A DNA stretch of 64,000 nucleotides, taken from assembly GCF_001182895.1 (NCBI RefSeq), contig NZ_LFQR01000058.1, positions 1 to 64,000 of the forward strand. Direction: 5' to 3'. This DNA is from Frateuria defendens. GTDB taxonomy: Bacteria; Pseudomonadota; Gammaproteobacteria; Xanthomonadales; Rhodanobacteraceae. This document shows positions 42,466 to 51,021 of this stretch, one piece after another (position 1 is the first letter of the stretch; every line of letters begins with the position of its first letter). The translations under genes and the position numbers were made by a program. The notes beneath the pieces were generated by a model, which was not told where the DNA came from, searched no databases, and saw only the letters and a program-made list of their open reading frames with translations.

Positions 42466-42644
42466 CGGCGCATCCCCTCAAGATCGAACGCAACCGTGCG
42501 AGCATGCCGCAGTGGCGGATGCTGCGCCAGCACAAGCATGCAGCTATCGACGGCGACGGAGATCCCCGCGGGGCGTTGTGCGTAGCGATAGTGCGATGGC
42601 GTCGCGCGTCGCGCCTGATCGACGCCCCGCCGCCGCGCCGGAGG

Positions 42645-43076
42645 TCAGAACGACACGCACGCCGCCGAGCGCACGCGCAGCACCGCCTCCTGCTCGTAGC
42701 GCCGCTTGTAGGTCTCGGCGATCTCCACGATGGCGGCGTCGCTGGCCGCGTCGTCCGCATGCACCAGGGTCAGCACGTAGGAAGGCTCGCGCCCGATCAC
42801 GCCCTTGGCGTTGCGCCACTGGCCGTCGGCCGCCGTCACGGTGAGCCCCTGCGGGAAGCGCGGCGTCACGGTGTCGTCCAGGAAGGCGCGCCAGCGTTCC
42901 GGCGTGACGTCGCCGTGCGGCGTGTGGATGCCGAAGTACAGCACGTCCTGCACCTGGACCTGCAGGCCGGCCTTGCAGGCGCCGCCGGAGGCGCCGGGCG
43001 CAGGCAGGTGCGCGCAGGCGGCGAGCGAGAAGGCGAGCAGGGCGAGGGCGGGCGGGCGGAAGGCGGAGATCGGCAT
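42645..43076 (-). CDS. DUF3574 lipoprotein
   Basis: A 143-residue protein with a lipoprotein signal (LLAFSLAAC, Cys at residue 21) and a DUF3574-like domain: VLYFGIHTPHGDVTPERW, then FLDDTVTPRFPQGLTV and SYVLTLVHADD. The C-terminal CVSF suggests a possible disulfide with the early CKAG cysteine. The function of the family is unknown; it is predicted to sit in the outer membrane or periplasm. It is divergent from hsp20. Confidence 0.8.
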   Translation of the reverse strand: MPISAFRPPALALLAFSLAACAHLPAPGASGGACKAGLQVQVQDVLYFGIHTPHGDVTPERWRAFLDDTVTPRFPQGLTVTAADGQWRNAKGVIGREPSYVLTLVHADDAASDAAIVEIAETYKRRYEQEAVLRVRSAACVSF

Positions 43077-43236
43077 GGCGGTCCGGTACTGGCAGTGGAT
43101 GTCGCACACGAGTGTGCCCGGCATCGCGGGCGGCCGACAGGGGGCGGCGGCGCCGTGCGGTGCGTCGAGACGCCGCGCCCGGCGCGGCGTATCCTTAAGC
43201 GAGGTCCCGCCTTCGGGGTCGCCGGGGCGGGTGTGG

Positions 43237-43299
43237 CACGGCAGCCTTGCCGTGCGGCATGGGGCAAGGCTGCAACCGTCAGCGGAGGTAATCCCCATG
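43237..43299 (+). promoter_or_regulatory. Candidate RNA thermometer in the hsp20 leader
   Basis: Three overlapping hairpins are possible: CACGGCA-GCCT-TGCCGTG (43237-43254); GCAGCCTTGCC with GGCAAGGCTGC (43241-43273), which excludes the first; and CATGGGG (43258-43264) with CCCCATG (43293-43299), which captures the start codon. Small heat-shock genes of proteobacteria often carry ROSE-type thermometers, and mutually exclusive stems next to the ribosome site fit such a device. Confidence 0.5.
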
Positions 43300-43743
43300 G
43301 CAACACTGGCACGCTGGAATCCGTTCAAGTCGGTCGTCCGCATGGACCCGATGACCACCTTCGACGACCTGATCCGCGGCATGGCCGCGCGCCCGCTGTG
43401 GCGCGAGATGGAATCCGCCTCGGACATGCGCCTGGACGTCACCGAGGACGACGGTGCATTCCATGTCCTGGCCGACATCCCCGGCGTCGGGAAGAACGAC
43501 ATCGAGGTCTCGGTCGAAGGCAACCAGGTGGCGATCAGCGCCGAGATCAGGCGCGAGCAGCAGAGTCCCAACGACCAGAAGGAACTCTGCGCCGAGCGCT
43601 ATTACGGCCGCATCTATCGCAGCTTCACCTTGCCCGCGGACCTGGACAACGAGCGGGCGGACGCACACTACGAAAACGGCGTACTGAGCCTCACCCTGCC
43701 GAAGAAGCACAACGGCGGCACGCGCCGGATCACCGTGAGCTGA
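43297..43743 (+). CDS. Hsp20/alpha-crystallin small heat-shock protein
   Basis: A 148-residue holdase chaperone with the alpha-crystallin domain at about residues 45-140: MRLDVTEDDGAFHVLADIPG, then the strand ISAEIRREQ, the conserved RSFTLPADLD and the closing YENGVLSLTLPK. A short C-terminal RITVS provides the I-x-V oligomerisation motif. The RBS is AGCGGAGG, 8 nt before the ATG. The leader folds around the start codon. Confidence 0.96.
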   Translation: MATLARWNPFKSVVRMDPMTTFDDLIRGMAARPLWREMESASDMRLDVTEDDGAFHVLADIPGVGKNDIEVSVEGNQVAISAEIRREQQSPNDQKELCAERYYGRIYRSFTLPADLDNERADAHYENGVLSLTLPKKHNGGTRRITVS

Positions 43744-43988
43744 AACGGCGGCGAGGGCCTGGCCGTGCAGGCGTAGAGGCGCGTAGCGCCGTGGTGCCCA
43801 TTGCCGATGTTGCGTGCTGACGCAGCGTCGTCGACGGCGGGCCATTTCCAGCGTGCGTGGGGTGGCGCGCACGAGGGAGAAGCGCGTGCCGTTCGTTGAC
43901 GGCAGGCGTCGCGGTATGGCGGCTCCTCCGCGCACCGTGGCGTCAGCGCGTCGCGGCCATGACAGGCAACCGCGGGCGCGATTTTTTA

Positions 43989-44024
43989 GCGTGCGGACCG
44001 TCGCCGTGGCGGCGGTCCGCACGC
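43989..44024 (-). terminator. Strong hairpin downstream of the host-attachment gene
   Basis: A perfect 12-bp stem (GCGTGCGGACCG and its complement) with a 12-nt loop lies just past the stop of the minus-strand gene. No U-run follows on the minus strand. The rest of 43744-43988 is featureless. Confidence 0.4.
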
Positions 44025-44029
44025 CGGTT

Positions 44030-44473
44030 TCAGTGCAGCAGCCGACGCGGCAGCCGCTCCAGGATCTCCGGCGTGGGCAGGGCGGTGAAGTTGCGCCGCA
44101 CTTCGCCGACCACGCGGCCGAGCAGGGGCTTGCCGATGCAGCCGTGCAGCGCGCCGAGGAAGCGCGCCGGCGCCACCAGCACGAGCCGCTCGTAGAGGCG
44201 GTCGAGCCGGCCGCGTTCGAGCGCCGCGCTTAAGGTCCGCGCGAAGCGTTCGGTGCTCTTCTCCCGCAGCGTGGTGTGCGGCTCGATCGCATGGCGGGCG
44301 CCGCCCACGCTTTCGTCGACGCGCGGCGGGCGCTCGGTGACCAGTTCGCGGCCGGGCAGGCGGCCGTCGGGATTGGCGAAACAGGCCACTTCGCTCAGCG
44401 TGCGTCCGGGCGGCTCGCAGGCGAACAGGCGCGCGCGGCCGCCATCGGCCACCAGAATCCAGGTATTCCTCAT
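44030..44473 (-). CDS. Host attachment-family protein
   Basis: A 147-residue soluble protein of the Host_attach family (named from Agrobacterium and Rhizobium genes needed for attachment to plant cells). It begins TWILVADGGRARLFACEP, has the FARTLSAALERGRLDRLYER helix and LVLVAPARFLGALH, a fold related to the eRF1 central domain. The biochemical role is not established. It may be stress- or surface-linked here; the neighbours do not help. Confidence 0.85.
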   Translation of the reverse strand: MRNTWILVADGGRARLFACEPPGRTLSEVACFANPDGRLPGRELVTERPPRVDESVGGARHAIEPHTTLREKSTERFARTLSAALERGRLDRLYERLVLVAPARFLGALHGCIGKPLLGRVVGEVRRNFTALPTPEILERLPRRLLH

Positions 44474-44806
44474 GTCGGCCTCCTGCCCCGGGCGTGGGGC
44501 TGGCTCCCTTCGGCGCCTGCGGCCGCCGCCGGCGAGGGCGCCGGTGCGCCGGAGGTGGCGCGGCCCGATCCGATCCGATCCGATCCGGGCTACGCCGTGG
44601 CCGCCGGAGGATGTGCTCGATGCCCACTCTAGCGCGCCCGCGTGGCGTGGCGGTGACGAACGCTAGGGGCCGCGCTCGCGATGCCGGGATAGCGGCCGCC
44701 GGTGCATGGCAGAGTCCAGTCGAGCCGGCGGCGGCCGGGGCACGCACGAGCCCGCTTCTGCCGAGCCGTGCCGATGGCGTGCGCGTCGCCACCGGCACGC
44801 GCCCGG
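44474..44806. other. Intergenic region with a 5-bp tandem repeat
   Basis: Four tandem copies of GATCC occupy 44567-44586. Nothing else is recognisable; this is the space between the end of the receptor gene and the start of the host-attachment gene. Confidence 0.7.
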
Positions 44807-46948
44807 TCAGAACGTCAGCTCGGCGCCCAGCATGACGCTGCGGCCCGGGCCCGGCTCGAAGTAGCGGCCGTTGCCGTCGTTGACGATCACCGAGCCCACG
44901 TAGCGGCGGTCGAGGAGGTTGTCCACGCGCGCGCTCAGCCGCAGCGTGGCCGGCGCCAGGTTGAACACGTAGGCGGCGTCCACGCCGGTCAGTAGGTAGC
45001 CGGCGGCGTAGGCGGTGTTGGCGTCGTTCACCGGCGTCTTGCCCGCGCCGCTCAGCTCCAGCCCCTGCTGCCAGCCGAAGCGGCCGCCGTGCTCCAGGCG
45101 CAGCGAGCCGTAGCTGCCGGGCACGCCGGGCAGGTCGTTGCCCGCGCGCACCGGCTGGCCGCTGCTGGCGTAGCCCTGGCGGAAGGTGGCCTGCAGGTGG
45201 GTGTAGGCGGCGATCAGCCGCGTGTCGCCGCCCAGGTCGCCGGTGAAGGACAACTCATAGCCCTGCCGGCGCGTGTTGCCCAGGTTCTGGTAGGTGGCGC
45301 GCCCGTCGAGGGTGGCGTACACCGCCAGTTCGCCGCGGGTGTTGGTGCGGAACACCGCAGCGTCCAGCTCCACCGCGCTGCTCGGCTGCCACTTCGCGCC
45401 CAGCTCGTAGTTCTGGCTGCGCGCGGGGCGCAGGTTGAAGGCGAGGCCGGGCTCGCCGTCGGCGCGGTAGCCCAGCTCGTTGTAGGTCGGCGTCTCGAAG
45501 CCCTTGCCGTAGCTGGCGTGGAAGCGCAGCGCGTCGGTGGCGCGGAACTGCAGGCCGGCCACCGGCGTGGTGGCGCCGTAGCTCACATGGCCGCTGTCGT
45601 CGGGGTTGCCGGCGGTGATGTAGTGGTCGCGCTCCTTGAAGCGCACGGCGTCGTGGCGCGCGCCCAGCAGCATCGTCCAGCGGTCGGCGAGGTGCCAGTA
45701 CCACTGCGCGTACTGGTCGAGGTTGTAGACGTTGTCGTCCTCGTTGCGGCGCAGGCGGCCGCGCACGCCCAGTTCGCTGCCGATGAAGTTCTCGTAGCCC
45801 TTGCGGCGCTGGTCCTGGTTGTCGTAGCTGGCGCCGAGCACCCATTCGTACGGGCGTCCGGCCAGCTCGCCGCGGTGCGTCCAGCGCGCGTCCAGGCCTT
45901 CGTAGTCGGTGACCGGGTAGACCACGCCGCCCGCGTGCTTGGGATTGCGCTGCGGCGCCTGCGGGATCGACAGGTACTGGATGATGCTGCGGCGGCCGCC
46001 GTAGGCGGTGAAGCGCAGGTCGTCGCTGGTCCCCAGCGACTGCTCGTACACGGCGCCGAGCTGGGTCTGGTGGGCGGCCTTGCGGGTGTCGTACTGCGTC
46101 GCCAGCGGCGCCTGGCGGCGATCGGCCTTGTACTGCGCGGCGGTGAGGCCCAGCGGGTCCTGCGCGTGCGGCAGCGCCATGCTGTTGAGCACCAGGGTGA
46201 GCTTGCCGGACTCGCCCACCGGGATGCCGAACTTGGCGTTGAGCGAGTCGCGCATCGCGCGCGAGTGGTCGCGGTAGCCGTCGGTCTGGAAGTGGCTCAC
46301 ACCCACGTTGTAGCTGACGCCGCCGAGCTTGCCGCTGGTGCCAAGGTGGGTGGAGAAGGTGCCGTAGCTGCCGCCGTACACGCCGATGCGCGTCACCGGC
46401 GTGTCGCCGCCCTCGGCCGTGGTCACTTCCACCACGCCGCCGGAGGAGTTGCCGTACAGCGCCGAGAACGGCCCGCGCAGCACCTCGATGCGCTCGGCGG
46501 TGGCGAGGTTGATCTGCGAGATCTGACCCTGGCCGTCGGGCAGGGTGCCGGGGATGCCGTCGGTGTACACGCGCACGCCGCGCACGCCGAAGGTGGAGCG
46601 GGCGCCGAAGCCGCGCAGCGTGAGCTGCGCGTCCTGCGCGTAGTTCTGGCGGTCGCGCACCAGCACGCCGGGCACGCCCACCAGGGCCTCGGACAGGTTC
46701 ACGCCGGGCTTGCCGCCGTGGCTCGGGTCGAGCTCGACGTCGCTGATCGAGGCGGGGATGTCGAATGGCGGTATATCCATCCGGATGGCCGAAACCTGTA
46801 CCGGCGCGAGATCCTTGGCCTGCGGCCCGGGCGGCGGTGTTTGCGCGGGGGCATCGGCGGCGGCGGCGCCGCCGGCGAGCGATGCGCCCAGCGCCAGCCA
46901 CAGCGCGCGGCTCAGCGGCCGGTGGCGGTTCTTGTTGTTTGCGGACAT
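44807..46948 (-). CDS. pqqU: TonB-dependent receptor, PqqU/YncD type
   Basis: A 713-residue outer-membrane receptor with a signal peptide, a plug (VRDRQNYAQDAQLTLRGFGA, then GIPGTLPDGQGQISQINLAT) and a 22-strand barrel ending ...MLGAELTF with terminal Phe. The plug and the C-terminus (GSVIVNDGNGRYFEPGPGRS) read very like E. coli YncD, now called PqqU, which imports pyrroloquinoline quinone. It lies directly downstream of the PQQ-dependent glucose dehydrogenase on the same strand, which supports PQQ uptake. The TonB box is not clear. Confidence 0.88.
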   Translation of the reverse strand: MSANNKNRHRPLSRALWLALGASLAGGAAAADAPAQTPPPGPQAKDLAPVQVSAIRMDIPPFDIPASISDVELDPSHGGKPGVNLSEALVGVPGVLVRDRQNYAQDAQLTLRGFGARSTFGVRGVRVYTDGIPGTLPDGQGQISQINLATAERIEVLRGPFSALYGNSSGGVVEVTTAEGGDTPVTRIGVYGGSYGTFSTHLGTSGKLGGVSYNVGVSHFQTDGYRDHSRAMRDSLNAKFGIPVGESGKLTLVLNSMALPHAQDPLGLTAAQYKADRRQAPLATQYDTRKAAHQTQLGAVYEQSLGTSDDLRFTAYGGRRSIIQYLSIPQAPQRNPKHAGGVVYPVTDYEGLDARWTHRGELAGRPYEWVLGASYDNQDQRRKGYENFIGSELGVRGRLRRNEDDNVYNLDQYAQWYWHLADRWTMLLGARHDAVRFKERDHYITAGNPDDSGHVSYGATTPVAGLQFRATDALRFHASYGKGFETPTYNELGYRADGEPGLAFNLRPARSQNYELGAKWQPSSAVELDAAVFRTNTRGELAVYATLDGRATYQNLGNTRRQGYELSFTGDLGGDTRLIAAYTHLQATFRQGYASSGQPVRAGNDLPGVPGSYGSLRLEHGGRFGWQQGLELSGAGKTPVNDANTAYAAGYLLTGVDAAYVFNLAPATLRLSARVDNLLDRRYVGSVIVNDGNGRYFEPGPGRSVMLGAELTF

Positions 46949-47031
46949 AGCTTCCTCGTTGCCATCCCGTGCCGCCGCGGCGGGCGGGATGCGTAAAGCG
47001 GAGAGGGTGGCGGTCCCTCCAAATCAAAGAC

Positions 47032-47064
47032 GGCTCCGACCCGGCCAGGGATCGGAGCCGTTTT
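47032..47064. terminator. Hairpin between gcd and pqqU
   Basis: GGCTCCGA pairs with TCGGAGCC around a 12-nt loop. TTTT follows on the plus strand and a mixed T-rich stretch on the minus strand, so it may partially terminate gcd transcription before pqqU. Confidence 0.5.
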
Positions 47065-47104
47065 CCTGTCGCCGGCCTGCCCTAGCGGCAGCCGGCATCG
47101 GTGC

Positions 47105-49543
47105 TTACTTGCCGGCTTCGTCGGGCAGCGCGTAGGCCATGATGTAGTCGCCCGAGCGGGTGCCCAGGCCACCATGGCCGCCGGCGGCGATCAGCACGTA
47201 CTGCTTGCCGTTCACCTCGTACGACATCGGCGTGGCCTGGCCGCCGGCCGGCAGCCGCGCCTGCCACAGCGTCTTGCCGTTGGCCAGGTCGATGGCACGC
47301 AGGTAGTCGTCCGCGGTGGCGCCGATGAAGACCAGGCCGCCCTTGGTGACGATGTTGCCGCCGATATTGTACATGCCGGTCGGCAGCGGCAGATTGTTGT
47401 GGGTGCGGAACGGCCCGGTGTCGCGGGTGGTGCCGATCGGGCGCTGCCACACGATCTTCTTGCTGACCAGGTCGATCGCGGTGAGCGTGCCCCAGATCGG
47501 GCCCTTGCACGGCACGCCCAGCGGGTTCAGCCACGGCGAGGTGTGCGCCACGTACGGCGTGCCGAACATCGGCGACACGCCCAGGCCCGCGTCGCCCTTG
47601 GTGGGCGGCTCGTTGCCGCTGCCGTCCCAGTGCGGCACGATCACGCCGCCGTTCACCAGGTTGTCGCGCTTGTCCATGGTGATGCGGAAGGGCAGGTAGC
47701 TGGCGTTGGCGATCAGCAGCTTGCGGCTGGGATCGATGGTGGCGCCCTGCCAGTCCACGATGCCGTAGAAGGCCGGGTACACGATGGTGGGCTTGCCCAG
47801 GTGCGGCGGGGTGAACTGGCCGTCATAGGCGGAGTCGCGGAACTGGATGCGGCAGATCAGCTGGTCCAGCGGGGTGGCGCCCCACATGTCGGTTTCCTTC
47901 AGGTCGGGCGGGGTCAGCGAGGGCAGGCCCGCGGCGAACGGCTGGGTCGGCGAGACATGGTCGCCCGGCAGCACGCCGTCGGTCGGCACCTTGCGCTCCT
48001 CCACCGGGTAGCCGGGCACCAGCTGGCCGGTGCGGCGGTCGAGCACGAAGAACTCGCCGCGCTTGTTCGACTGCACCAGCGCCGGAATGCTCTGGCCGTC
48101 CGGGCCGGGCAGGTCGACCAGCGAGGGGCCGATCGGCACGTCCATGTCCCACAGGTCGTGGTGCACGGTCTGGAAGGTCCAGCGGCGCTCGCCGGTGGCG
48201 ATGTCCAGCGCGATGGTGGCGCTGGAGGTGGCGTCGTCGAACGGCCGGCGCGTGCCGCCGTAGTTGTCCGGCGGCGCATTGCCGGTGGGGATGTAGATCA
48301 GGCCCAGCTTGGGGTCGGCCGTGTACACGCCCCAGGCGTTGGGGGTGTCCTTGGTGAGTGTCTCGCCCGGACCAGGGTTCCAGTTCTCCGGCGTGTGGCC
48401 GGCGTCCCACGACCACACCATCTTGCCGGTGATGGGGTCGAACGCGCGCACCGCGCCGGAGGGCTCGAAGTTGGCCTGGTTGTCGAAGATCCAGCCGCCC
48501 AGCACCACGCGGTCGTTGGCCACCAGCGGCGGCGAGGTGATGAAGTGGAAGCCGCCGGGGATGTGGCCCATGTGCTCGCGCAGCGAGATGAAGCCGTGCT
48601 CGCCGAAGTCCTCGCACGGCTGGCCGGTCTGCGCGTTGAGCGCCATCACGCGCACGTCGGCCACCGGCGAGATGATGCGCTCGGGGCAGCTGGTGGCCAC
48701 GTTGGCCGGCGCCTTGTAGTACGACACGCCGCGGCAGGCGAGGTATACGTTGGCGTCGAGGTCGGCCTTGTTCGGCTTGGGGTCGTACTTCCACTTGATC
48801 TTGCCGGTGGCCGCGTCCATCGCCACCACCCAGCTGTGCGGGGTGCACATGTACAGCGTGTCGCCGACCTTGAGCGGCGTCACCTCGAGGTTGAACTCAT
48901 GGCCGCTGTCAGGGCCGAGCGAGACGTCCTCGCCCGCCTGCTGGGTGTCGCCGGTGCGCGTCTGCCAGGCGAGCTTGAGGTTCTTCACGTTGACTGGCGT
49001 GATCTGCGCCAGCGGCGAGTAGCGGTCGCCGTGGGCGGTGCGGCCGTAGAAGGCCCAGTCGCCGTCGCTCACCGAGTCGTCGTGCTGGTCGGCCACCGGC
49101 GCGGTGGTGTCGGCGGAGCCCTGCACGCCGTACGGTCGGAACGCGGAGGCGCCGAGCACCAGCACCGCCAGCGCCGTGGCCGCCGCCAGCGCGAGGCTGG
49201 CCGGGCGCTGCAACGGCAACAGCTTGCGCCGCACCCACGGCAGCAGCAGCCACACGCCGAGCACGACCGGCATCACCAGCCGCACTTCCAGCGACCACAG
49301 GTCGAGGCCCACCTCGGCCAGCGACCAGGCCACGGTGCCCAGCAGCACGAGCGCGTAGAGCCAGTAGGCGAGCCGCTTGCGGGCCCAGGTCAAAAGGCCC
49401 GCGGCGAGGATGCCCAGGCCCGCCAGCAGGTAGTACCAGGAGCCGTCCAGCGTCGCCAGGCGGATACCGCCGACGGCCATGAACAGGCCGATCAGCACGA
49501 AGGCGAGACCGGTGATCACCGGTCTTGCGCGGAAGAATTGCAT
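47105..49543 (-). CDS. gcd: Membrane-bound PQQ-dependent glucose dehydrogenase
   Basis: An 812-residue quinoprotein with five N-terminal membrane helices (to about residue 150) and a periplasmic eight-bladed propeller. It oxidises glucose to gluconolactone and passes electrons to ubiquinone. Signatures are HGDRYSPLAQITPVNVKNLK (about 168), CTPHSWVVAMDAATGKIKWK, GGWIFDN and GGHGGLGTRSGDYIMAYALP at the end. No pqqA-F genes occur in the window, so cofactor may be imported through the adjacent PqqU-like receptor. It is divergent from a LysR regulator. Confidence 0.96.
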   Translation of the reverse strand: MQFFRARPVITGLAFVLIGLFMAVGGIRLATLDGSWYYLLAGLGILAAGLLTWARKRLAYWLYALVLLGTVAWSLAEVGLDLWSLEVRLVMPVVLGVWLLLPWVRRKLLPLQRPASLALAAATALAVLVLGASAFRPYGVQGSADTTAPVADQHDDSVSDGDWAFYGRTAHGDRYSPLAQITPVNVKNLKLAWQTRTGDTQQAGEDVSLGPDSGHEFNLEVTPLKVGDTLYMCTPHSWVVAMDAATGKIKWKYDPKPNKADLDANVYLACRGVSYYKAPANVATSCPERIISPVADVRVMALNAQTGQPCEDFGEHGFISLREHMGHIPGGFHFITSPPLVANDRVVLGGWIFDNQANFEPSGAVRAFDPITGKMVWSWDAGHTPENWNPGPGETLTKDTPNAWGVYTADPKLGLIYIPTGNAPPDNYGGTRRPFDDATSSATIALDIATGERRWTFQTVHHDLWDMDVPIGPSLVDLPGPDGQSIPALVQSNKRGEFFVLDRRTGQLVPGYPVEERKVPTDGVLPGDHVSPTQPFAAGLPSLTPPDLKETDMWGATPLDQLICRIQFRDSAYDGQFTPPHLGKPTIVYPAFYGIVDWQGATIDPSRKLLIANASYLPFRITMDKRDNLVNGGVIVPHWDGSGNEPPTKGDAGLGVSPMFGTPYVAHTSPWLNPLGVPCKGPIWGTLTAIDLVSKKIVWQRPIGTTRDTGPFRTHNNLPLPTGMYNIGGNIVTKGGLVFIGATADDYLRAIDLANGKTLWQARLPAGGQATPMSYEVNGKQYVLIAAGGHGGLGTRSGDYIMAYALPDEAGK

Positions 49544-49607
49544 CGCAGTGGCCTCTGTTGGGATGAAGCGGAGGCGCGCAGCTTGCTGCGACAAGTTGCC
49601 ACTGTCT

Positions 49608-49647
49608 AATATATGAATGATGAGTGTTGCCAACGAAAAATATATGA
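49608..49647. promoter_or_regulatory. Direct repeats in the gcd-lysR intergenic region
   Basis: AATATATGA occurs at 49608-49616 and 49639-49647, 31 bp apart (about three helical turns). The AT-rich island lies between the divergent gcd and lysR starts and is a candidate LysR binding region. Confidence 0.4.
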
Positions 49648-50555
49648 CGTTGCGCTACCTCCGCTATTTCGTGGTGATCGCGGAGGAGCTGCACCTGACC
49701 CGCGCCGCCGAGCGCCTGCAGATGGCGCAGCCGCCGCTCAGCCAGCAGTTGCGCAAGCTCGAGCAACACGTCGGCACGCCGCTGTTCCGCCGTTACGCGC
49801 GCGGGCTGGAGCTGACCGCGGCGGGGCGCTCGCTGTACCGCGATGCGGTGCACATCCTGGAACTCTCCCAGCGCGCCACCGACAAGGCGCGCAGCATCGG
49901 CGCGGGACTGGGCGGGCGCATCGTGGTCGGCTTCTGCAGCTCCACCGTGTTCGAGCAGCGCCTGGCGGAACTGATCCGCGACTACCGCGCGCAGTATCCC
50001 GAGGTGACCCTGTCGCCGGTGGAGGACAGCTCCGTGCGCCTGGTGGAGCGCCTGCGCGAGGGCGAGCTGGACGCCGCCGTGATCCGCCTGCCGTGCGCGG
50101 GCATCGACGACTTCGCGCGGCAGGACGTGCTGTCGGAAGACATGCTCCTGGCCCTGCCGCCGGGCCACCGGCTGGAGCGGCGCAAGACCATCGCGCTCGA
50201 AGAGATGGCCGACGAGGCGCTGATCGTCTTCCCGCGCGCCACCGCGCCCTCGCTGCACGACGCCATCATCGCCAGCTGCCAGCAGGCCGGCTTCTCGCCG
50301 CGGCTCTCGCAGGAATCCTCGCAGGTGCCCTCGGCCATCAACCTGGTTGCTGCCGGCTTCGGCTACGCCATCGTGCCGCCGTCCATCCGCCACATCCGCG
50401 GCGAAGACGTGAGCTACCACTCGATCCGCCACGGGCGCATCCGCACCCACGTCACCCTGCTGCACCGCAAGGGCGGGCACGACCAGGCGGTGCTCAACCT
50501 GGCCGCGCTGATCAAGGGCAGCGCCGGCACCGGCCGCGCCGCCCGCCGGGCCTAG
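49644..50555 (+). CDS. LysR-family transcriptional regulator
   Basis: A 303-residue LTTR (312 if the ATG at 49617 is used). The helix-turn-helix is MTLRYLRYFVVIAEELHLTR, then AQPPLSQQLRKLEQHV; the effector domain starts near residue 85. Start choice is uncertain because neither ATG has a good RBS. Divergence from gcd makes it the likely regulator of the gcd-pqqU unit, for example by sugar acids or aromatics, but no ligand can be read from sequence. Confidence 0.9.
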   Translation: MTLRYLRYFVVIAEELHLTRAAERLQMAQPPLSQQLRKLEQHVGTPLFRRYARGLELTAAGRSLYRDAVHILELSQRATDKARSIGAGLGGRIVVGFCSSTVFEQRLAELIRDYRAQYPEVTLSPVEDSSVRLVERLREGELDAAVIRLPCAGIDDFARQDVLSEDMLLALPPGHRLERRKTIALEEMADEALIVFPRATAPSLHDAIIASCQQAGFSPRLSQESSQVPSAINLVAAGFGYAIVPPSIRHIRGEDVSYHSIRHGRIRTHVTLLHRKGGHDQAVLNLAALIKGSAGTGRAARRA

Positions 50556-50692
50556 CGCATCGACTCGTGTGCAAGCGCTTGTGCAAAATGCTTGACGCAG
50601 CTTGACGCCTCCTCCTGTCTGCAGGGGATGGCCGGGAGGGAGTGAACCTTCGCCCCGAGGCTCAGGGGCAAGAGTTCATGCCTCCCCCTGCG

Positions 50693-50947
50693 GGCCTGAT
50701 TAGCGTTGAATCTCAGCGGGTCTTTGCGAGCGCCTTGCCATGGCCTCACTTCCCCAGGCCGAATCCTTCTCCCCTCGGGAGAAGGTGCCGGCAGGCGGAT
50801 GAGGGTTCGGCCGGAGCACAGCCCTTCGCTCCGCCCGAACCCTCACCCCCAAACCCCTCACCCGTCGGGAGCGGGGCTTCACGTCGCTGCATCGACAGCC
50901 TTTGCCACGTGCGCAGGCCATCGCTGAGATTCAACGCCAATCAGGCC
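50693..50947. mobile_element. MITE-like element with 26-bp terminal inverted repeats
   Basis: GGCCTGATTAGCGTTGAATC and the following CTCAGCG (50693-50718) recur in inverse orientation at 50922-50947 with one mismatch. The 255-bp interior carries no gene; it contains a 9-bp hairpin CCTTCTCCC/GGGAGAAGG and a pyrimidine-rich CCCTCACCC repeat tract. No transposase and no clear target duplication are seen. The remaining 50556-50692 and 50948-51021 show nothing. Confidence 0.55.
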
Positions 50948-51021
50948 ATGCGGGTGCGGGCAGAGGAGGGAGCCGGGCACCGACTGGCTCCAAAAAGCCA
51001 CCGCGCCGGAGGCCGTTTCGC

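Noticed and set aside
43989-44024. The hairpin as a canonical Rho-independent terminator
   Set aside because: The T-run lies before the stem on the plus strand, and on the minus strand A residues follow, so no U-tract is produced in either direction.
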